Source: Ruminococcus hominis (GTDB lineage: Bacteria; Bacillota; Clostridia; Lachnospirales; Lachnospiraceae). Taken from it: a stretch of 64,000 nucleotides of DNA. Below, piece after piece: positions 36,643 to 46,243 of this stretch. Positions within the stretch are counted from its first letter, which is position 1, and each line of letters starts with the position of its first letter. Position numbers and translations under genes: made by a program. The notes under the pieces were generated by a model, which saw only the letters and a program-made list of their open reading frames with translations, did not search any database and was not told the origin of the DNA. Location: the NCBI RefSeq assembly GCF_014287355.1, contig NZ_JACOPE010000001.1:3348001-3412000 (forward strand). The letters are read 5' to 3'.

Positions 36643-37377
36643 TTATTTTTCATTTTCTTCAAAATCTTCGTCTTCAGACTCTTCCTCATCCGGAACTTCT
36701 TCCAGTCCACCTGTTTCCAAACCTTCCGGCTGATCATCCTCATCTTCCTCTTTTTTAGGTTTATAGATCTTGAAGTAGTAGTAAGCTGCCACGCCGCCGA
36801 GAGCCAAAATCAGGATTGTTGCCATTGCACCCATATTGGTTTTTGCAGATGCTGTTTTCTCCGGATCAATGGTAGCTTCCTTGTCTACATCCTCATTATT
36901 TGTCTCATCCAGCACAACCTTCGATGTATCCGGCTGTGGTGTTACAACAGCAGCTGTACTGTCTTTATCCAGAAACTCGGACAGATCATTCTCATCAATC
37001 TGAGATAACATATAGACATTCTGGGATGTGGCACTGCGGTCGATCACGATATAGAAAGTGTTGTTATTCTTCGTTGTAACCGTAAGAAATTCCTTTGTGG
37101 AATCATCGGTAATGTCATCCTTGACTTCACCATTGCCAGGTGTCGTAAATGCAGTTCCCTGGTCTGTTCCATCTTCTGGCAGCACCTCGTTTGTGTTTGT
37201 CGCCTCGTCCTTTTTCTCTTCTTTGTCTGTTGACTGTTCCGTCTGAGTTGTCTCTACTTTGGATGCCTCTGCTGATTCATCCACATAGGCAAATGCTGTG
37301 GTTGATGCTGTAAAAAGCATCATGACTCCCAACAGCAGTCCTGCCATTTTCTTATTCATTTTCTTCCATTTCACCAT
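36643..37377 (-). CDS. DUF4366 family secreted/membrane-anchored ICE protein
   Basis: A 244-residue protein with a signal peptide (MAGLLLGVMMLFTASTTAFA), an acidic Thr/Glu-rich spacer, a globular part (TVTTKNNNTFYIVIDRSATS, VYMLSQIDENDLSEFLD), a C-terminal membrane segment (ATILILALGGVAAYYYFKIY, ~188-207) and an acidic cytoplasmic tail. This is the DUF4366 pattern of Tn1549-type ICEs. ATG 37377 follows GGAGG; a longer start lacks it. It overlaps the DUF4315 gene. Probably part of the mating channel at the cell surface. Confidence 0.8.
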   Translation of the reverse strand: MVKWKKMNKKMAGLLLGVMMLFTASTTAFAYVDESAEASKVETTQTEQSTDKEEKKDEATNTNEVLPEDGTDQGTAFTTPGNGEVKDDITDDSTKEFLTVTTKNNNTFYIVIDRSATSQNVYMLSQIDENDLSEFLDKDSTAAVVTPQPDTSKVVLDETNNEDVDKEATIDPEKTASAKTNMGAMATILILALGGVAAYYYFKIYKPKKEEDEDDQPEGLETGGLEEVPDEEESEDEDFEENEK

Positions 37378-37660
37378 TCTGATATTCCTCCTTATTTTCT
37401 TCTGTGAATACAAAGGAGCCTGAACCTTCATCGTCAGACTCCCTGCTTACCTGAAATTTAACTTTTCCACTCTGGATACCATCCAAAAGATCATATAACT
37501 GATCATTATCCATCTTCATACCACGGATGCACCTGATCATCTCATTGTCCTCTTCCTGCTTTAATGCAGCCTGGACACCCCTAAGATATTGCTGCAGATC
37601 CGCGATCTTTTTCTCTGTCTTGGCAATCTCATCCAGATATTTTTTAATCTTTTTATTCAA
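37352..37660 (-). CDS. DUF4315 family protein
   Basis: A 102-residue protein. The first ~50 residues (NKKIKKYLDEIAKTEKKIAD, LQQYLRGVQAALKQEEDNEM) are a coiled coil, as in DUF4315, which always sits beside DUF4366 in these ICEs. The start codon is TTG at 37660, seven bases after GGAGG. Acidic tail. Function unknown. Confidence 0.8.
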   Translation of the reverse strand: MNKKIKKYLDEIAKTEKKIADLQQYLRGVQAALKQEEDNEMIRCIRGMKMDNDQLYDLLDGIQSGKVKFQVSRESDDEGSGSFVFTEENKEEYQNGEMEENE

Positions 37661-37686
37661 ACTTTCACCTCCCTTCGTTCACCCCT

Positions 37687-39930
37687 TTATGGCAGTCTTC
37701 CAAAGCACATGAAATGTTGCTGCCAGTAGGATGTGCTGATATTTGAGTAATGGATCGGATCCCCGCAATGGATCATCATATTGTTACCGACATAGATACC
37801 CACATGGCTTGCACCGGATGTGTTATACGTTCCCTGGAAGAAAATCAGATCTCCTGGTTTTGCTTCTCCCGGTGATACATAAGTACATACGCCTCTTAAT
37901 CCTTCTGCGGTCAATCGTCCATAGTTCCATCCATTACCACAATGGTTAAGGACATAGGATACGAAACCTGAGCAGTCAAATCCAGATGGAGAGTAGCCAC
38001 CCCATACATAAGGTACTCCCAGATATTTTTCTGCTTCTCGGATCATCCGGGCAAATTCTTCATCCTGCAGTGCTTCCGGTGGAATCTCATAACTCATTCC
38101 ATTACCGCCTGATCCACTGGTCACATTGTTTACATCCCACAGATAATTTCTGTTTCCATAGGTCGTATTTAATGCATTGTAAATAATCAGCTGCTCTGCA
38201 TTCAGATTGGCTCTTGCCACAGCATCAAAGCTTCCATTTGTCAGTGTCACATATAGAATCTTCTTAGTGCTTGTACTGGTAACCGTTACTTCCTGACTGC
38301 CATTGTCATCTGCGATATAGGCTTCCCAGGTCTGGTGTCCATGAGCAGAGGCTGCAGCATGGTTATCATAGTAAACGTCAAACTGCACACCATATCTTGC
38401 AAAGGCTCCGGTATCCTCAACTGTGTATTCCACACCATTCATTACTACCTTAGTGCCAATCGGCACAAACGGATTGGAAGCATCTACGGCAATGGTATGG
38501 TTTGCAGTTGGATATGCACCACTGGCAGTTGGTCCGCCTGACCATACACCACAGCAGATTCGACAGTTACAATATCCACTGGTCACTACCTGTCCCAATG
38601 ATTCTCCGACTCGAACATTTCTGGTTTCTGTCACCGTTTCTGTTCGACCTTCCGTATTCAGATGATATTGTGCTTCAAAAAGAGCTTGCAGTTCATTTTC
38701 AACATCTGAGTACGTCCAGTCCCCATATTTTGCAGTAAGATACGAGATAAGATGGTATGGATTATGACCAATCTCAGCAATGTTGTACTGATACTCGTCA
38801 TAATTCGGATGTCTTCGTTCCATCTCATTAATCTGCTGGTTCAAGGCACTTTCCAAAGCAGCATATCTGTTTTCGGCAGCATAGATATCCTCGTCTGAAC
38901 TTGGATACGTTGTAATACCGATCACAGATCCAGCTCCCTCGATAGAAGCACTGCAGCTCCCCAGAGATACTGAAATGACTAGAAAAAGAAGCGCAAAAAT
39001 ACCGATGCCTGCGAACATGGCACGATTACGCTTTATGATCTCTTTCAAGGCGATCTTTGCTTTTACCGTCATGTTCTCAACACCGGCAATGGTTGTTGCT
39101 CCACCCAGACTGTCAGCGGATTTTCCGGCTCTGGCTGCTCGGTAAGCATCCTTATATCGTTTTTTCTGGAAGAAGCGGTTATAGAAATGTCTCTTTTGTT
39201 CGGCTTTCTTTACCGTTTCTGCATTCTTGACTCCTTCCATACTTTCTGCAGAACCAAATTTCAGTTTCTTTTCTACGGTAGCCTCACGATAACCTCTGCG
39301 ATGGGTTTTCACATCCGTTCGTTTGCTTCGGATCTGAGCATGACGCAGACCACGTAACGCATCTTCTGTTTCACGCTCTACAAGTCTGGCACTTTCCACA
39401 CCTGCATTTTCATCTGTTTCTTCCTCTTCGGGAGAGACTGCTTTTATGCCAGATATAACAGCTTGTGTAGCAATGTATTTCCCGGCTGTCCCTCCCGGTT
39501 TCATGCCAGCACCTTTCACCATCTGATTTCCTTCATCATCAAAAGATAATCTTCCGGCTTTTGCTTGTTCTTTGGTCATCTGTTTTTGCAACTGTTTCTT
39601 CCGAATGGATTTCTTTTGGCTGTTCAGATTATTATCATCATCCGGGATTTTTTCATAACGATGCAGTTTCTTTCGATATCCGGATACTTTTTCTTCCGGT
39701 GTAACTTCAACTGTATCCTCAACAGCTTCCTGCCTGGCAGAAGATTTACGGATTTTCTCCATCTGCAGTCGTTTTCCTTTTCCTGATTTTGAATCTTCAT
39801 TCTCAGCCTTTTTCCGTTCCCGTTCAGGAACAAATTCTTCCTTATTTTCCGGTCGTCCTCGACTCCTGTGACTGATATCTTTTACACTACCATCACGAAG
39901 ATTTTCTTCTGTCAAACCATCCCTGGTCAT
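37687..39930 (-). CDS. NlpC/P60 (C40) cell-wall hydrolase of the conjugation apparatus
   Basis: A 747-residue protein: basic cytoplasmic N-terminus (~1-300), one membrane segment (AGIGIFALLFLVISVSLGS, ~305-325), a 3D-like domain (VTSGYCNCRICCGVW, then AVDASNPFVPIGTKVVMNG, ending with a DVYYD segment) and a C-terminal NlpC/P60 domain with catalytic Cys in GFDCSGFVSYV and His in GASHVGIYVG. It opens peptidoglycan for the mating channel. ATG 39930 has no good ribosome binding site; translation may begin 15 codons earlier at ATA 39975, nine bases after GGAGG. Confidence 0.9.
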   Translation of the reverse strand: MTRDGLTEENLRDGSVKDISHRSRGRPENKEEFVPERERKKAENEDSKSGKGKRLQMEKIRKSSARQEAVEDTVEVTPEEKVSGYRKKLHRYEKIPDDDNNLNSQKKSIRKKQLQKQMTKEQAKAGRLSFDDEGNQMVKGAGMKPGGTAGKYIATQAVISGIKAVSPEEEETDENAGVESARLVERETEDALRGLRHAQIRSKRTDVKTHRRGYREATVEKKLKFGSAESMEGVKNAETVKKAEQKRHFYNRFFQKKRYKDAYRAARAGKSADSLGGATTIAGVENMTVKAKIALKEIIKRNRAMFAGIGIFALLFLVISVSLGSCSASIEGAGSVIGITTYPSSDEDIYAAENRYAALESALNQQINEMERRHPNYDEYQYNIAEIGHNPYHLISYLTAKYGDWTYSDVENELQALFEAQYHLNTEGRTETVTETRNVRVGESLGQVVTSGYCNCRICCGVWSGGPTASGAYPTANHTIAVDASNPFVPIGTKVVMNGVEYTVEDTGAFARYGVQFDVYYDNHAAASAHGHQTWEAYIADDNGSQEVTVTSTSTKKILYVTLTNGSFDAVARANLNAEQLIIYNALNTTYGNRNYLWDVNNVTSGSGGNGMSYEIPPEALQDEEFARMIREAEKYLGVPYVWGGYSPSGFDCSGFVSYVLNHCGNGWNYGRLTAEGLRGVCTYVSPGEAKPGDLIFFQGTYNTSGASHVGIYVGNNMMIHCGDPIHYSNISTSYWQQHFMCFGRLP

Positions 39931-39981
39931 CTTTGCGACCTTTTTATCTTTGCCTTTAAATTCTTTTCCAGCTATAGGTCA

Positions 39982-40440
39982 TCACCTCCTGGCACAACTT
40001 TTCTTTCTGTACTCATTCAGTTCCTGGCGTCCTATAATCGGGATACCAGGATAACCATCTGCCTGTGTCCTGATTGCTGGAGAGCTCGCCTGAATATGAA
40101 ATACCCAGTTCATCTCACTCGGATCTCTTGGCCAGAATCTATTGATCAGCATGGCTTCCTTGAACTGGTTATTGTACAGATAGATCTGGGTTCGTTTATA
40201 CAAAACTTCTTTCAGATCATCACTGGTAAGATGTGGGTAGATCTTTTGTGCCGGATAGAAATTCCAGAATACCCAGTCAAGGATAATATTCTGTGTTTCC
40301 AGCGGAAGCTCATACAGATGATGATCGTCATTAACTGTATGAACACGGTATCCAGGCTGCGCATTTTCCAGATTTTTCATCTGAATGTAAGGATTATCCT
40401 GGTTCCACTGCCTGATTCGGATCTTATCGATTTCCTTCAT
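39982..40440 (-). CDS. conserved ICE hypothetical protein
   Basis: A 152-residue soluble protein (MKEIDKIRIRQWNQDNPYIQ, LPLETQNIILDWVFWNFYPA, EAMLINRFWPRDPSEMNWVF). It lies between VirB4 and the NlpC/P60 hydrolase. ATG 40440 follows GGAGG and overlaps the VirB4 stop. I recognise no domain; equivalents occur at this place in related ICEs, by memory. Confidence 0.65.
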   Translation of the reverse strand: MKEIDKIRIRQWNQDNPYIQMKNLENAQPGYRVHTVNDDHHLYELPLETQNIILDWVFWNFYPAQKIYPHLTSDDLKEVLYKRTQIYLYNNQFKEAMLINRFWPRDPSEMNWVFHIQASSPAIRTQADGYPGIPIIGRQELNEYRKKSCARR

Positions 40441-42865
40441 GCTTTTCCGCCTCCATTTCTTTCTCTCGTTTTTCAACTTCTTCCGGTTTTGTAGTCATCA
40501 AACTGTACAGTTTCAAGTTCTTATCGAACTTGTCCTTAAATGGAATAATTGTTGTTCCATAGAAAAGAAGTCCTTCTCCTTCCCCGGAATTCGTCACATA
40601 GGACAACTGATATGGGGAAATATTCAGCTGTTTTGCGAGGATCTGTCTGTCACCTGCCGCCTGGTTCAGCATCAGGATAAAATCACTGTTCTCAAAGATA
40701 TTTTCAATTTCCCTGCTGGCAAGAAGATCTTTGATATTCTGGGTGATACCACTTGGAATACCACCCCATTTTCTGAATCTCTTCCAGATTTCTACAGAAT
40801 AAGCTGCTGTCTGTTCTTCTTTGAGCAGAAGGTGGAATTCATCGATATAGTACCTGGTAGATTTGATGCCACGGTTGATCGTAACTCTGTTCCATACCTG
40901 ATCCTGGACGATGAGCATTCCGATTTTCTTCAGCTGCTTTCCAAGTTCCTTAATGTCAAAGCAGACAATACGGTTATTCAGTTCCACGTTGGTTCTATGA
41001 TTGAACACTTTCAGTGATCCATTTACATAGATTTCCAGTGCTGTTGCAATCCTCTGGGCCTGTGGTTCTTTCTGTTTTCTAAGGCAGTCATACAGATCAC
41101 CGAGGACCGGCATATTTTCCGGTTTTGGATCTGCAAAGTACTTCTGATACACCAGTGGAAGACAACGATCGATCACGGATTTTTCTTCCGCTTCAATGCC
41201 ATCCCTGCTTCCCATGATCAGCTCACATAAGGACAGGACGAAATCGGATTTTACACCAAGTGGATTGTCATCATCGGAATAATCCATATTGATATCCATC
41301 GGATTGATATAATCCTTACTGGTCGGTGAAATGTGTACGACCTGTCCGCCAAGTGCATGGACCAGTGGATAATACTCACCCTCCGGATCTCCGATGATAA
41401 TGTCATCCTTCGTGACAAAGAAAGCGTTGGTGATTTCTCTTTTTGCAGCAAAGGATTTACCGGATCCAGGTGTACCAAGGATTAGTCCATTCGGGTTTTT
41501 CAGCTTTTTACGATCCACCATAATCATGTTGTTGCTGAGTGCATTTAATCCGTAATACAGGGATTCTCCTGCCATAAAAAGTTCCTGAGTGGTAAACGGT
41601 ACGAAGATAGCAGTGCTGGTCGTGGTCAGTGCACGTTTGATGGGGATATGATTGACTCCCAGCGGAACACTGCTCATCAGTCCTTCTTCCTGCTGATAGT
41701 CCAGACGTTTCAGTACACAGTTGTATTTCTGTGCAATTCCGGCAGTCTGGAAGATGGCATTGTCCAGTGCCTGTTTGGTCTTTGCTGTATTTAAAAAGAG
41801 CGCTGTTACAAGGAACATACGCTCATTTCGTGACTGCAGGTCTTCTAACAGACGCTTAGCTTCTCCGCCATACGTGTTCAGATCCGATGGAATGATATCC
41901 ATATCGTATCCGGCCCGGACTGCTTTTTTCTGTTCTTCGATTTTCATACGGTTGATATCCGTCACTTTGCTTTTTACCAGCTTGATTGCCTTCATCTGAT
42001 CCACAGACTGGACATGCAGGTTGACGATGAGATTCTTATCAATATCCAGAAATTCTGCCAGCATTTTATCTGTAAGCTCTGGTGCCAGGATCTGTAAATA
42101 AGAGACTGCTCCGATGGTATTTCCCATACGGAATGTATTTCTGTCCTTGAATACAAAACTGGTCGGTGCCACATAATCTTTGGTATTGAGTCCAGTACGG
42201 ATCATGGAACCATAATCAAACTGGAAGTCTGTCATGATATCCGGATTGAAAGTCTCATACAAAATCTGCAATCTTTCCACTCCATTCAATGGATAGGCTG
42301 GAACTCCAAGGATCTTGAAGTTGTTCAGGATATCTGATTCAATACGTTCCAGCTTTGGCTTTGCTTCCCGGATATTATCCGCTTCGATGGAAAAGGTGAT
42401 ATATTTTGACTTCACCAGACCGTTGTTTCCTTTTGCCAGCTGCTGTTTCAACATCTTTGCGTATTCCATACGGACATCATCAAAAGCATCCTCCTGTGGT
42501 CGGATCCGGATGACCTGCTCAAACTCCTTCATGCTGCTCTTATGGTTGATAAAGCTCAGCTGAAAATGGATACTGGCATCAAAGTAATTGAGGAAATCAC
42601 ACCAGTTTTCAAAGATTGCATTTTTATCTTCGTTCTGAGCCAGCTGGTAGTTGATGTCATAGAAGCGGATGCACTTAGAATACGTTTTTCCCTGTACCCT
42701 GCAGATTCCATCTCTTCCCATTTCCTTATAAGCGATCGACTGCTGAACAGACAGTTTTTTCTGCCTGCGTTTTTCCTCCTGCTTTTCCTTTTTCTTTTTC
42801 TCTTTTCTGTCTACTTTTTTGTATCCGGTATCTGCGACAGTTTTCTTATTTTTCTTTTTTCGCAA
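40424..42865 (-). CDS. virB4: VirB4-type conjugation ATPase
   Basis: An 813-residue ATPase. A basic N-terminal tail is followed by the CagE/TrbE-VirB4 domain and the motor domain, with Walker A GLILGTPGSGKSFA near residue 465 and Walker B RYYIDEFHLLL near 675. It energises the type IV secretion channel. The start codon is TTG at 42865, eight bases after GGAGG. It overlaps the PrgI gene upstream and the small gene downstream, within the minus-strand transfer operon. Confidence 0.93.
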   Translation of the reverse strand: MRKKKNKKTVADTGYKKVDRKEKKKKEKQEEKRRQKKLSVQQSIAYKEMGRDGICRVQGKTYSKCIRFYDINYQLAQNEDKNAIFENWCDFLNYFDASIHFQLSFINHKSSMKEFEQVIRIRPQEDAFDDVRMEYAKMLKQQLAKGNNGLVKSKYITFSIEADNIREAKPKLERIESDILNNFKILGVPAYPLNGVERLQILYETFNPDIMTDFQFDYGSMIRTGLNTKDYVAPTSFVFKDRNTFRMGNTIGAVSYLQILAPELTDKMLAEFLDIDKNLIVNLHVQSVDQMKAIKLVKSKVTDINRMKIEEQKKAVRAGYDMDIIPSDLNTYGGEAKRLLEDLQSRNERMFLVTALFLNTAKTKQALDNAIFQTAGIAQKYNCVLKRLDYQQEEGLMSSVPLGVNHIPIKRALTTTSTAIFVPFTTQELFMAGESLYYGLNALSNNMIMVDRKKLKNPNGLILGTPGSGKSFAAKREITNAFFVTKDDIIIGDPEGEYYPLVHALGGQVVHISPTSKDYINPMDINMDYSDDDNPLGVKSDFVLSLCELIMGSRDGIEAEEKSVIDRCLPLVYQKYFADPKPENMPVLGDLYDCLRKQKEPQAQRIATALEIYVNGSLKVFNHRTNVELNNRIVCFDIKELGKQLKKIGMLIVQDQVWNRVTINRGIKSTRYYIDEFHLLLKEEQTAAYSVEIWKRFRKWGGIPSGITQNIKDLLASREIENIFENSDFILMLNQAAGDRQILAKQLNISPYQLSYVTNSGEGEGLLFYGTTIIPFKDKFDKNLKLYSLMTTKPEEVEKREKEMEAEKHEGNR

Positions 42866-43235
42866 CCGTTTTTCCTCCTTTCAGTTTTCCTGTATCCGGA
42901 GACTGCTTGATCTGTTCCGGATCTGTCTCATAATAGTTTTCAGTTTCATATTTTCTAACGGGTGGACGAAGAAACTTCACCCGGATCATATGCATCAGAA
43001 CATCTTCCAGATGCATCCCGTCTTTTTCGTACATGGCAAATAAAAATGCCGGTAACATCAAAAGCACCATGACCGTTGCTGCATTACTATTTCCCATCAC
43101 ATTACGCAAGAGGAAATAGCTTGGAATTCCCATTGCAGCACCTATACCGATACAGATCAGCTGTCTTTTGGTCAGGTTAAATGCTACTTTATTCTTTACC
43201 TTCGTTAAATCTTTCGGTACGCTGACATATGCCAT
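42846..43235 (-). CDS. PrgI-family membrane protein (VirB3-like)
   Basis: A 129-residue protein: MAYVSVPKDLTKVKNKVAFN, LTKRQLICIGIGAAMGIPSY, and a second membrane segment TVMVLLMLPAFLFAMYEKDG. Two hairpin-forming membrane helices and position before VirB4 identify PrgI, the Gram-positive equivalent of VirB3. ATG 43235 follows GGAGTGAAAATC; a GTG nine bases earlier overlaps this site. Confidence 0.88.
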   Translation of the reverse strand: MAYVSVPKDLTKVKNKVAFNLTKRQLICIGIGAAMGIPSYFLLRNVMGNSNAATVMVLLMLPAFLFAMYEKDGMHLEDVLMHMIRVKFLRPPVRKYETENYYETDPEQIKQSPDTGKLKGGKTVAKKEK

Positions 43236-43257
43236 GATTTTCACTCCTTCCTGTAAT

Positions 43258-44130
43258 TTAGTGCGCGTTGAATATCGACTTACTTAAAGAGGCCGTCTTA
43301 AAGAGGCTGTAACATAAGATCACTGTGTAAGCCATAACGCCAAATAATGAAGAACTCAGATTATCTGAATACTGGATACCTGCAACAAGCACTGCATAGA
43401 TTGCAACGCATACCATCATCAGAAATGCCTGGAAAGCCAGGGCAAAGAGTCCTCTGAAATAATTCGTGCCGATCTGTCCCCATTCTCTGTTACTCATAGT
43501 TGCAAATGGAATCGGCGCAACTGAGGTATATAGGTAAATCTCTATCATACGTCCATACATGATCACTGTGATCAGTACAGACAGGATTCTCATACAGAAG
43601 CCGGCGATAAGGGTTTCCAGCGCCAATACAACAAGTTCTCCGATTTCCATACTTTCCAGGGTTGTGGAAAGATCCGTCAATGCCGAAGAAATATCAATGG
43701 CGGTACTTCCTGTGATAACACCGGCCGCAGAATTAACTACGTGCTGGCCCACGTCGAATACCGCCATTGTGATCGTAAAGGTGTTACTCACCAGATAAAC
43801 AGCAATCCACATTTTTACGAAGTACTTGAAAAACATCCAGGTATCAATATCATGCATGTTGTTGCGCTCGGTCAGCATAGAAATCAATTCGTAGCAGAGT
43901 ACGAGTGTGATAATAATACCTGCGATCGGCATGATCACGGAATCCGATAAGTTCCGGATCATACTGAATATGCTGCCGTTCCACCCTTGCGGGGTCTGTC
44001 CAACCTGGGTAGCGATCTCACCAGTCTTTTGATTGACATCAGTAAACATCGTGTCCAGGTTGGAAGTGATCATCCCGGTTAAGAGTTCCCTCATCCATTC
44101 CTCAATCGCATCAAAAATCTGACTGAACAT
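43258..44130 (-). CDS. VirB6/TrbL-like polytopic channel protein
   Basis: A 290-residue protein with about six membrane segments (~62-82, 105-122, 165-185, 190-210, 235-258, 263-280) and a soluble N-terminal part (MFSQIFDAIEEWMRELLTGM). SVAPIPFATMSNREWGQIG is conserved among TrbL/VirB6 proteins of Tn1549-like ICEs. AAAGGAGTAGAGATCC precedes the ATG. Its upstream neighbour maff2 has been split by E3, so the promoter reaching this operon is now inside or beyond E3. Confidence 0.88.
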   Translation of the reverse strand: MFSQIFDAIEEWMRELLTGMITSNLDTMFTDVNQKTGEIATQVGQTPQGWNGSIFSMIRNLSDSVIMPIAGIIITLVLCYELISMLTERNNMHDIDTWMFFKYFVKMWIAVYLVSNTFTITMAVFDVGQHVVNSAAGVITGSTAIDISSALTDLSTTLESMEIGELVVLALETLIAGFCMRILSVLITVIMYGRMIEIYLYTSVAPIPFATMSNREWGQIGTNYFRGLFALAFQAFLMMVCVAIYAVLVAGIQYSDNLSSSLFGVMAYTVILCYSLFKTASLSKSIFNAH

Positions 44131-44149
44131 GGATCTCTACTCCTTTCTC

Positions 44150-44247
44150 TTAACCAAATAATCCACTCAGAAGCGGGATCAGCTGTGTTCCGATCAGGAT
44201 AACACCACCACCGCTCATCAGCTGCTTAATTCCCTGGGATTTTACTG
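44150..44247 (-). pseudogene. 3' fragment of maff2 (interrupted by E3)
   Basis: The frame ends SQGIKQLMSGGGVILIGTQL followed by IPLLSGLFG and TAA 44150. This is the C-terminal half of the Maff2 family small membrane protein. The N-terminal half is at 53746-53875. Together they form the standard ~65-residue protein, so E3 inserted into an intact gene. Confidence 0.9.
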
Positions 44248-44263
44248 ATGTGCGATAAAGAAG
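44248..44263 (+). repeat. E3 left terminal inverted repeat
   Basis: ATGTGCGATAAAGAAG here matches ATGTACGGTAAAGAAG read inward from the right end (53745-53730), 14 of 16 bases. The similarity extends a few bases further (TAA/CAA). Both lie exactly at the maff2 breakpoints. Confidence 0.8.
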
Positions 44264-44332
44264 TAATAGAAGTGTAAAAAATTTTGCCGTTCCTATCCGG
44301 CACTTGCGCATTGTGTCGGATAGGTCGGGCGG

Positions 44333-45943
44333 TTATTCGGGCAAGTCCACCTTGCCAACAAAAGAATAATAAATCTCAATGTCCTGTCTGCGGGTCTTGT
44401 TCTCGTCATAGCTGCACTCATGCACAACGATTTTCTCTACAAACTCCCGCAGCAGAGTAGGGGTAAGTTCTTCAAAGCTGGTATGCCGCCGGACAACATT
44501 CATAAACTTTTCTGCGTTCACGGTGGCTTCCTGTGCTTTGGAAAGCTCCGCTTGGATAGCAGCGGCTCTTTCTTTCAGCTCCCGTTGTTCTGCTTCATAG
44601 TCTGCCGACAGTTCTGTGAAACGCTCGTCTGATATGCGCCCGGTCACGCTGTCCTCATACAGCCGCTTGAAGATAGCGGATAACTCGGCTATGCGTTTCT
44701 CGGCGGCTTCCAGTTCCTTTTTCTTGGCGGCGTTCCTGCGTTTGCCCCCGTCCTCGTTCTGCTCAATCAAGAGTTTCATAAACCGGGCTTCATGCTTTGC
44801 CGCATAGCTGGTCACTTTCCGCAGATTGGAGAGTACACCAGCGGTCAAGAGGTCGGTGCGGATAAAGTGCGCCGTACAGTCATGGGTGCGTTTCTTGTAG
44901 TTGCCGCAGATATAACAGTCCTGCTTGCGCTTGTCCGTCTGGTATCGCTGCTGATACATCACGCTGCCGCAGTCCGCACAGAACAGTATGCCGGAGAACA
45001 AACCCACTTCATCATAGCGGTTTGGGCGTTTGCGCTGTTTGCGAAGCTCCTGCACCCGTTCCCATGTCTGGGTGTCTATGATAGGCTCGTGGTGGTTCTC
45101 GAAAATCACTTGCTTTTCCGGGGGATTTTCTACACTGTGCTTGACTTTGTAAGAAAGTTTTTCTGTCTTGAAATTTACCAGACAGCCTGTGTATTCCCGG
45201 TTTTCAAGGATATGCACTACGGTATTGGTCGCCCACTTGCACTCATAGCCGGGGTGGTAGCGGCGGGTGCTGCCCGTCCTGCGGTATTCCAGCGTTCCCG
45301 GCGTGGGGATTTGCTGCTCTGTGAGCATACGGGCTATCTTGGTCGGACCATTCCCGGCAAGACAGAGGTTGTATATCTGCTTGACTACGGGTGCAGCTTC
45401 CTCGTCAATGATGAAATTTTCGTCCTCGTCCATGAGGTAGCCATACACAGGCTTGCTTGTGATGGGCTTGCCACTCATGCCTTTTGAGCGTTTTACCGCC
45501 CGTATTTTCTTGCTCGTATCTCTCACCAGCCATTCGTTAAAGATATTCCGCAGCGGGGCAAAGTCATTGTCGCCCTGTGCGCTGTCCACTCCGTCATTGA
45601 TAGCGATGAAGCGGACGCCTTTCTGTGGGAAAATCATTTCCGTGTACATTCCCACTTGCAGGTAGTTTCGCCCTAACCTCGACATATCCTTTACGATAAC
45701 TGTCCCGACTTTTCCGGCTTCAATGTCCGCAAGCATGGCTTGAAAACCGGGTCTTTGAAAGTTCGCACCAGAATAACCGTCGTCCGTGTACCAGCGCAGA
45801 TTGGAAAAGCCGTTCTGCTTCGCATAGGTTTCAAGGATACGCTTCTGATTGGAAATGGAATTGCTCTCGCCTTGCAGCTCGTCCTCATGGGAAAGTCTTG
45901 GGTAAAGGGCGGTAATTGGTTGTTGGTTGGTCTGTCTTAACAT
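44333..45943 (-). CDS. large serine recombinase, TnpX-type (E3)
   Basis: A 536-residue recombinase. The resolvase domain (LYPRLSHEDELQGESNSIS with nucleophile Ser; VIVKDMSRLGRNYLQ), recombinase domain (YGYLMDEDENFIIDEEAAP), zinc ribbon (CADC near residue 322, CYICGNY) and a C-terminal coiled coil are all present. The usual YCRLS is YPRLS here. GGAGG lies upstream of ATG 45943. The stop is 85 bases from the left E3 end. It is complete and should excise and insert E3. Confidence 0.95.
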   Translation of the reverse strand: MLRQTNQQPITALYPRLSHEDELQGESNSISNQKRILETYAKQNGFSNLRWYTDDGYSGANFQRPGFQAMLADIEAGKVGTVIVKDMSRLGRNYLQVGMYTEMIFPQKGVRFIAINDGVDSAQGDNDFAPLRNIFNEWLVRDTSKKIRAVKRSKGMSGKPITSKPVYGYLMDEDENFIIDEEAAPVVKQIYNLCLAGNGPTKIARMLTEQQIPTPGTLEYRRTGSTRRYHPGYECKWATNTVVHILENREYTGCLVNFKTEKLSYKVKHSVENPPEKQVIFENHHEPIIDTQTWERVQELRKQRKRPNRYDEVGLFSGILFCADCGSVMYQQRYQTDKRKQDCYICGNYKKRTHDCTAHFIRTDLLTAGVLSNLRKVTSYAAKHEARFMKLLIEQNEDGGKRRNAAKKKELEAAEKRIAELSAIFKRLYEDSVTGRISDERFTELSADYEAEQRELKERAAAIQAELSKAQEATVNAEKFMNVVRRHTSFEELTPTLLREFVEKIVVHECSYDENKTRRQDIEIYYSFVGKVDLPE

Positions 45944-46054
45944 AAAATCCTCCGTTTCCGACAGCCAGCCCCACTATTCCGTACCTTGATTGTACCACAT
46001 GGGGCGGCTGTCTGTATAGCGGCAAAAGCGTCAAATCTGCTTCTTTATGGTCTG

Positions 46055-46243
46055 TCAAATCGCCGTTTTTTGTGTAGCAGCTTCCGCTTCCAGCACTTTC
46101 ATCATCTTGTCGGCTGCGGTGTCGGTTGCGCCCTGCTTGAAGAAGCCGGAAACGGTAAGGACGGAGTTGCCCATGCGGATTTCCGTTACACAGTCCGGGC
46201 GGCGGTCTGTTTTGGTGGTGCTTGTCTGTTTGGTTTCTGTCAT
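46055..46243 (-). CDS. TnpW-like protein (E3)
   Basis: A 62-residue protein: MTETKQTSTTKTDRRPDCVT, then EIRMGNSVLTVSGFFKQGA and a helix DTAADKMMKVLEAE. This is the usual TnpW layout just upstream of tnpX. GGAG precedes ATG 46243, which overlaps the stop of the ATPase gene. Confidence 0.75.
   Translation of the reverse strand: MTETKQTSTTKTDRRPDCVTEIRMGNSVLTVSGFFKQGATDTAADKMMKVLEAEAATQKTAI

Noticed and set aside
44792..45487. 231-codon plus-strand frame inside the E3 recombinase
   Set aside because: It is antisense to a well-conserved recombinase in high-GC DNA, has no ribosome binding site or recognisable product.
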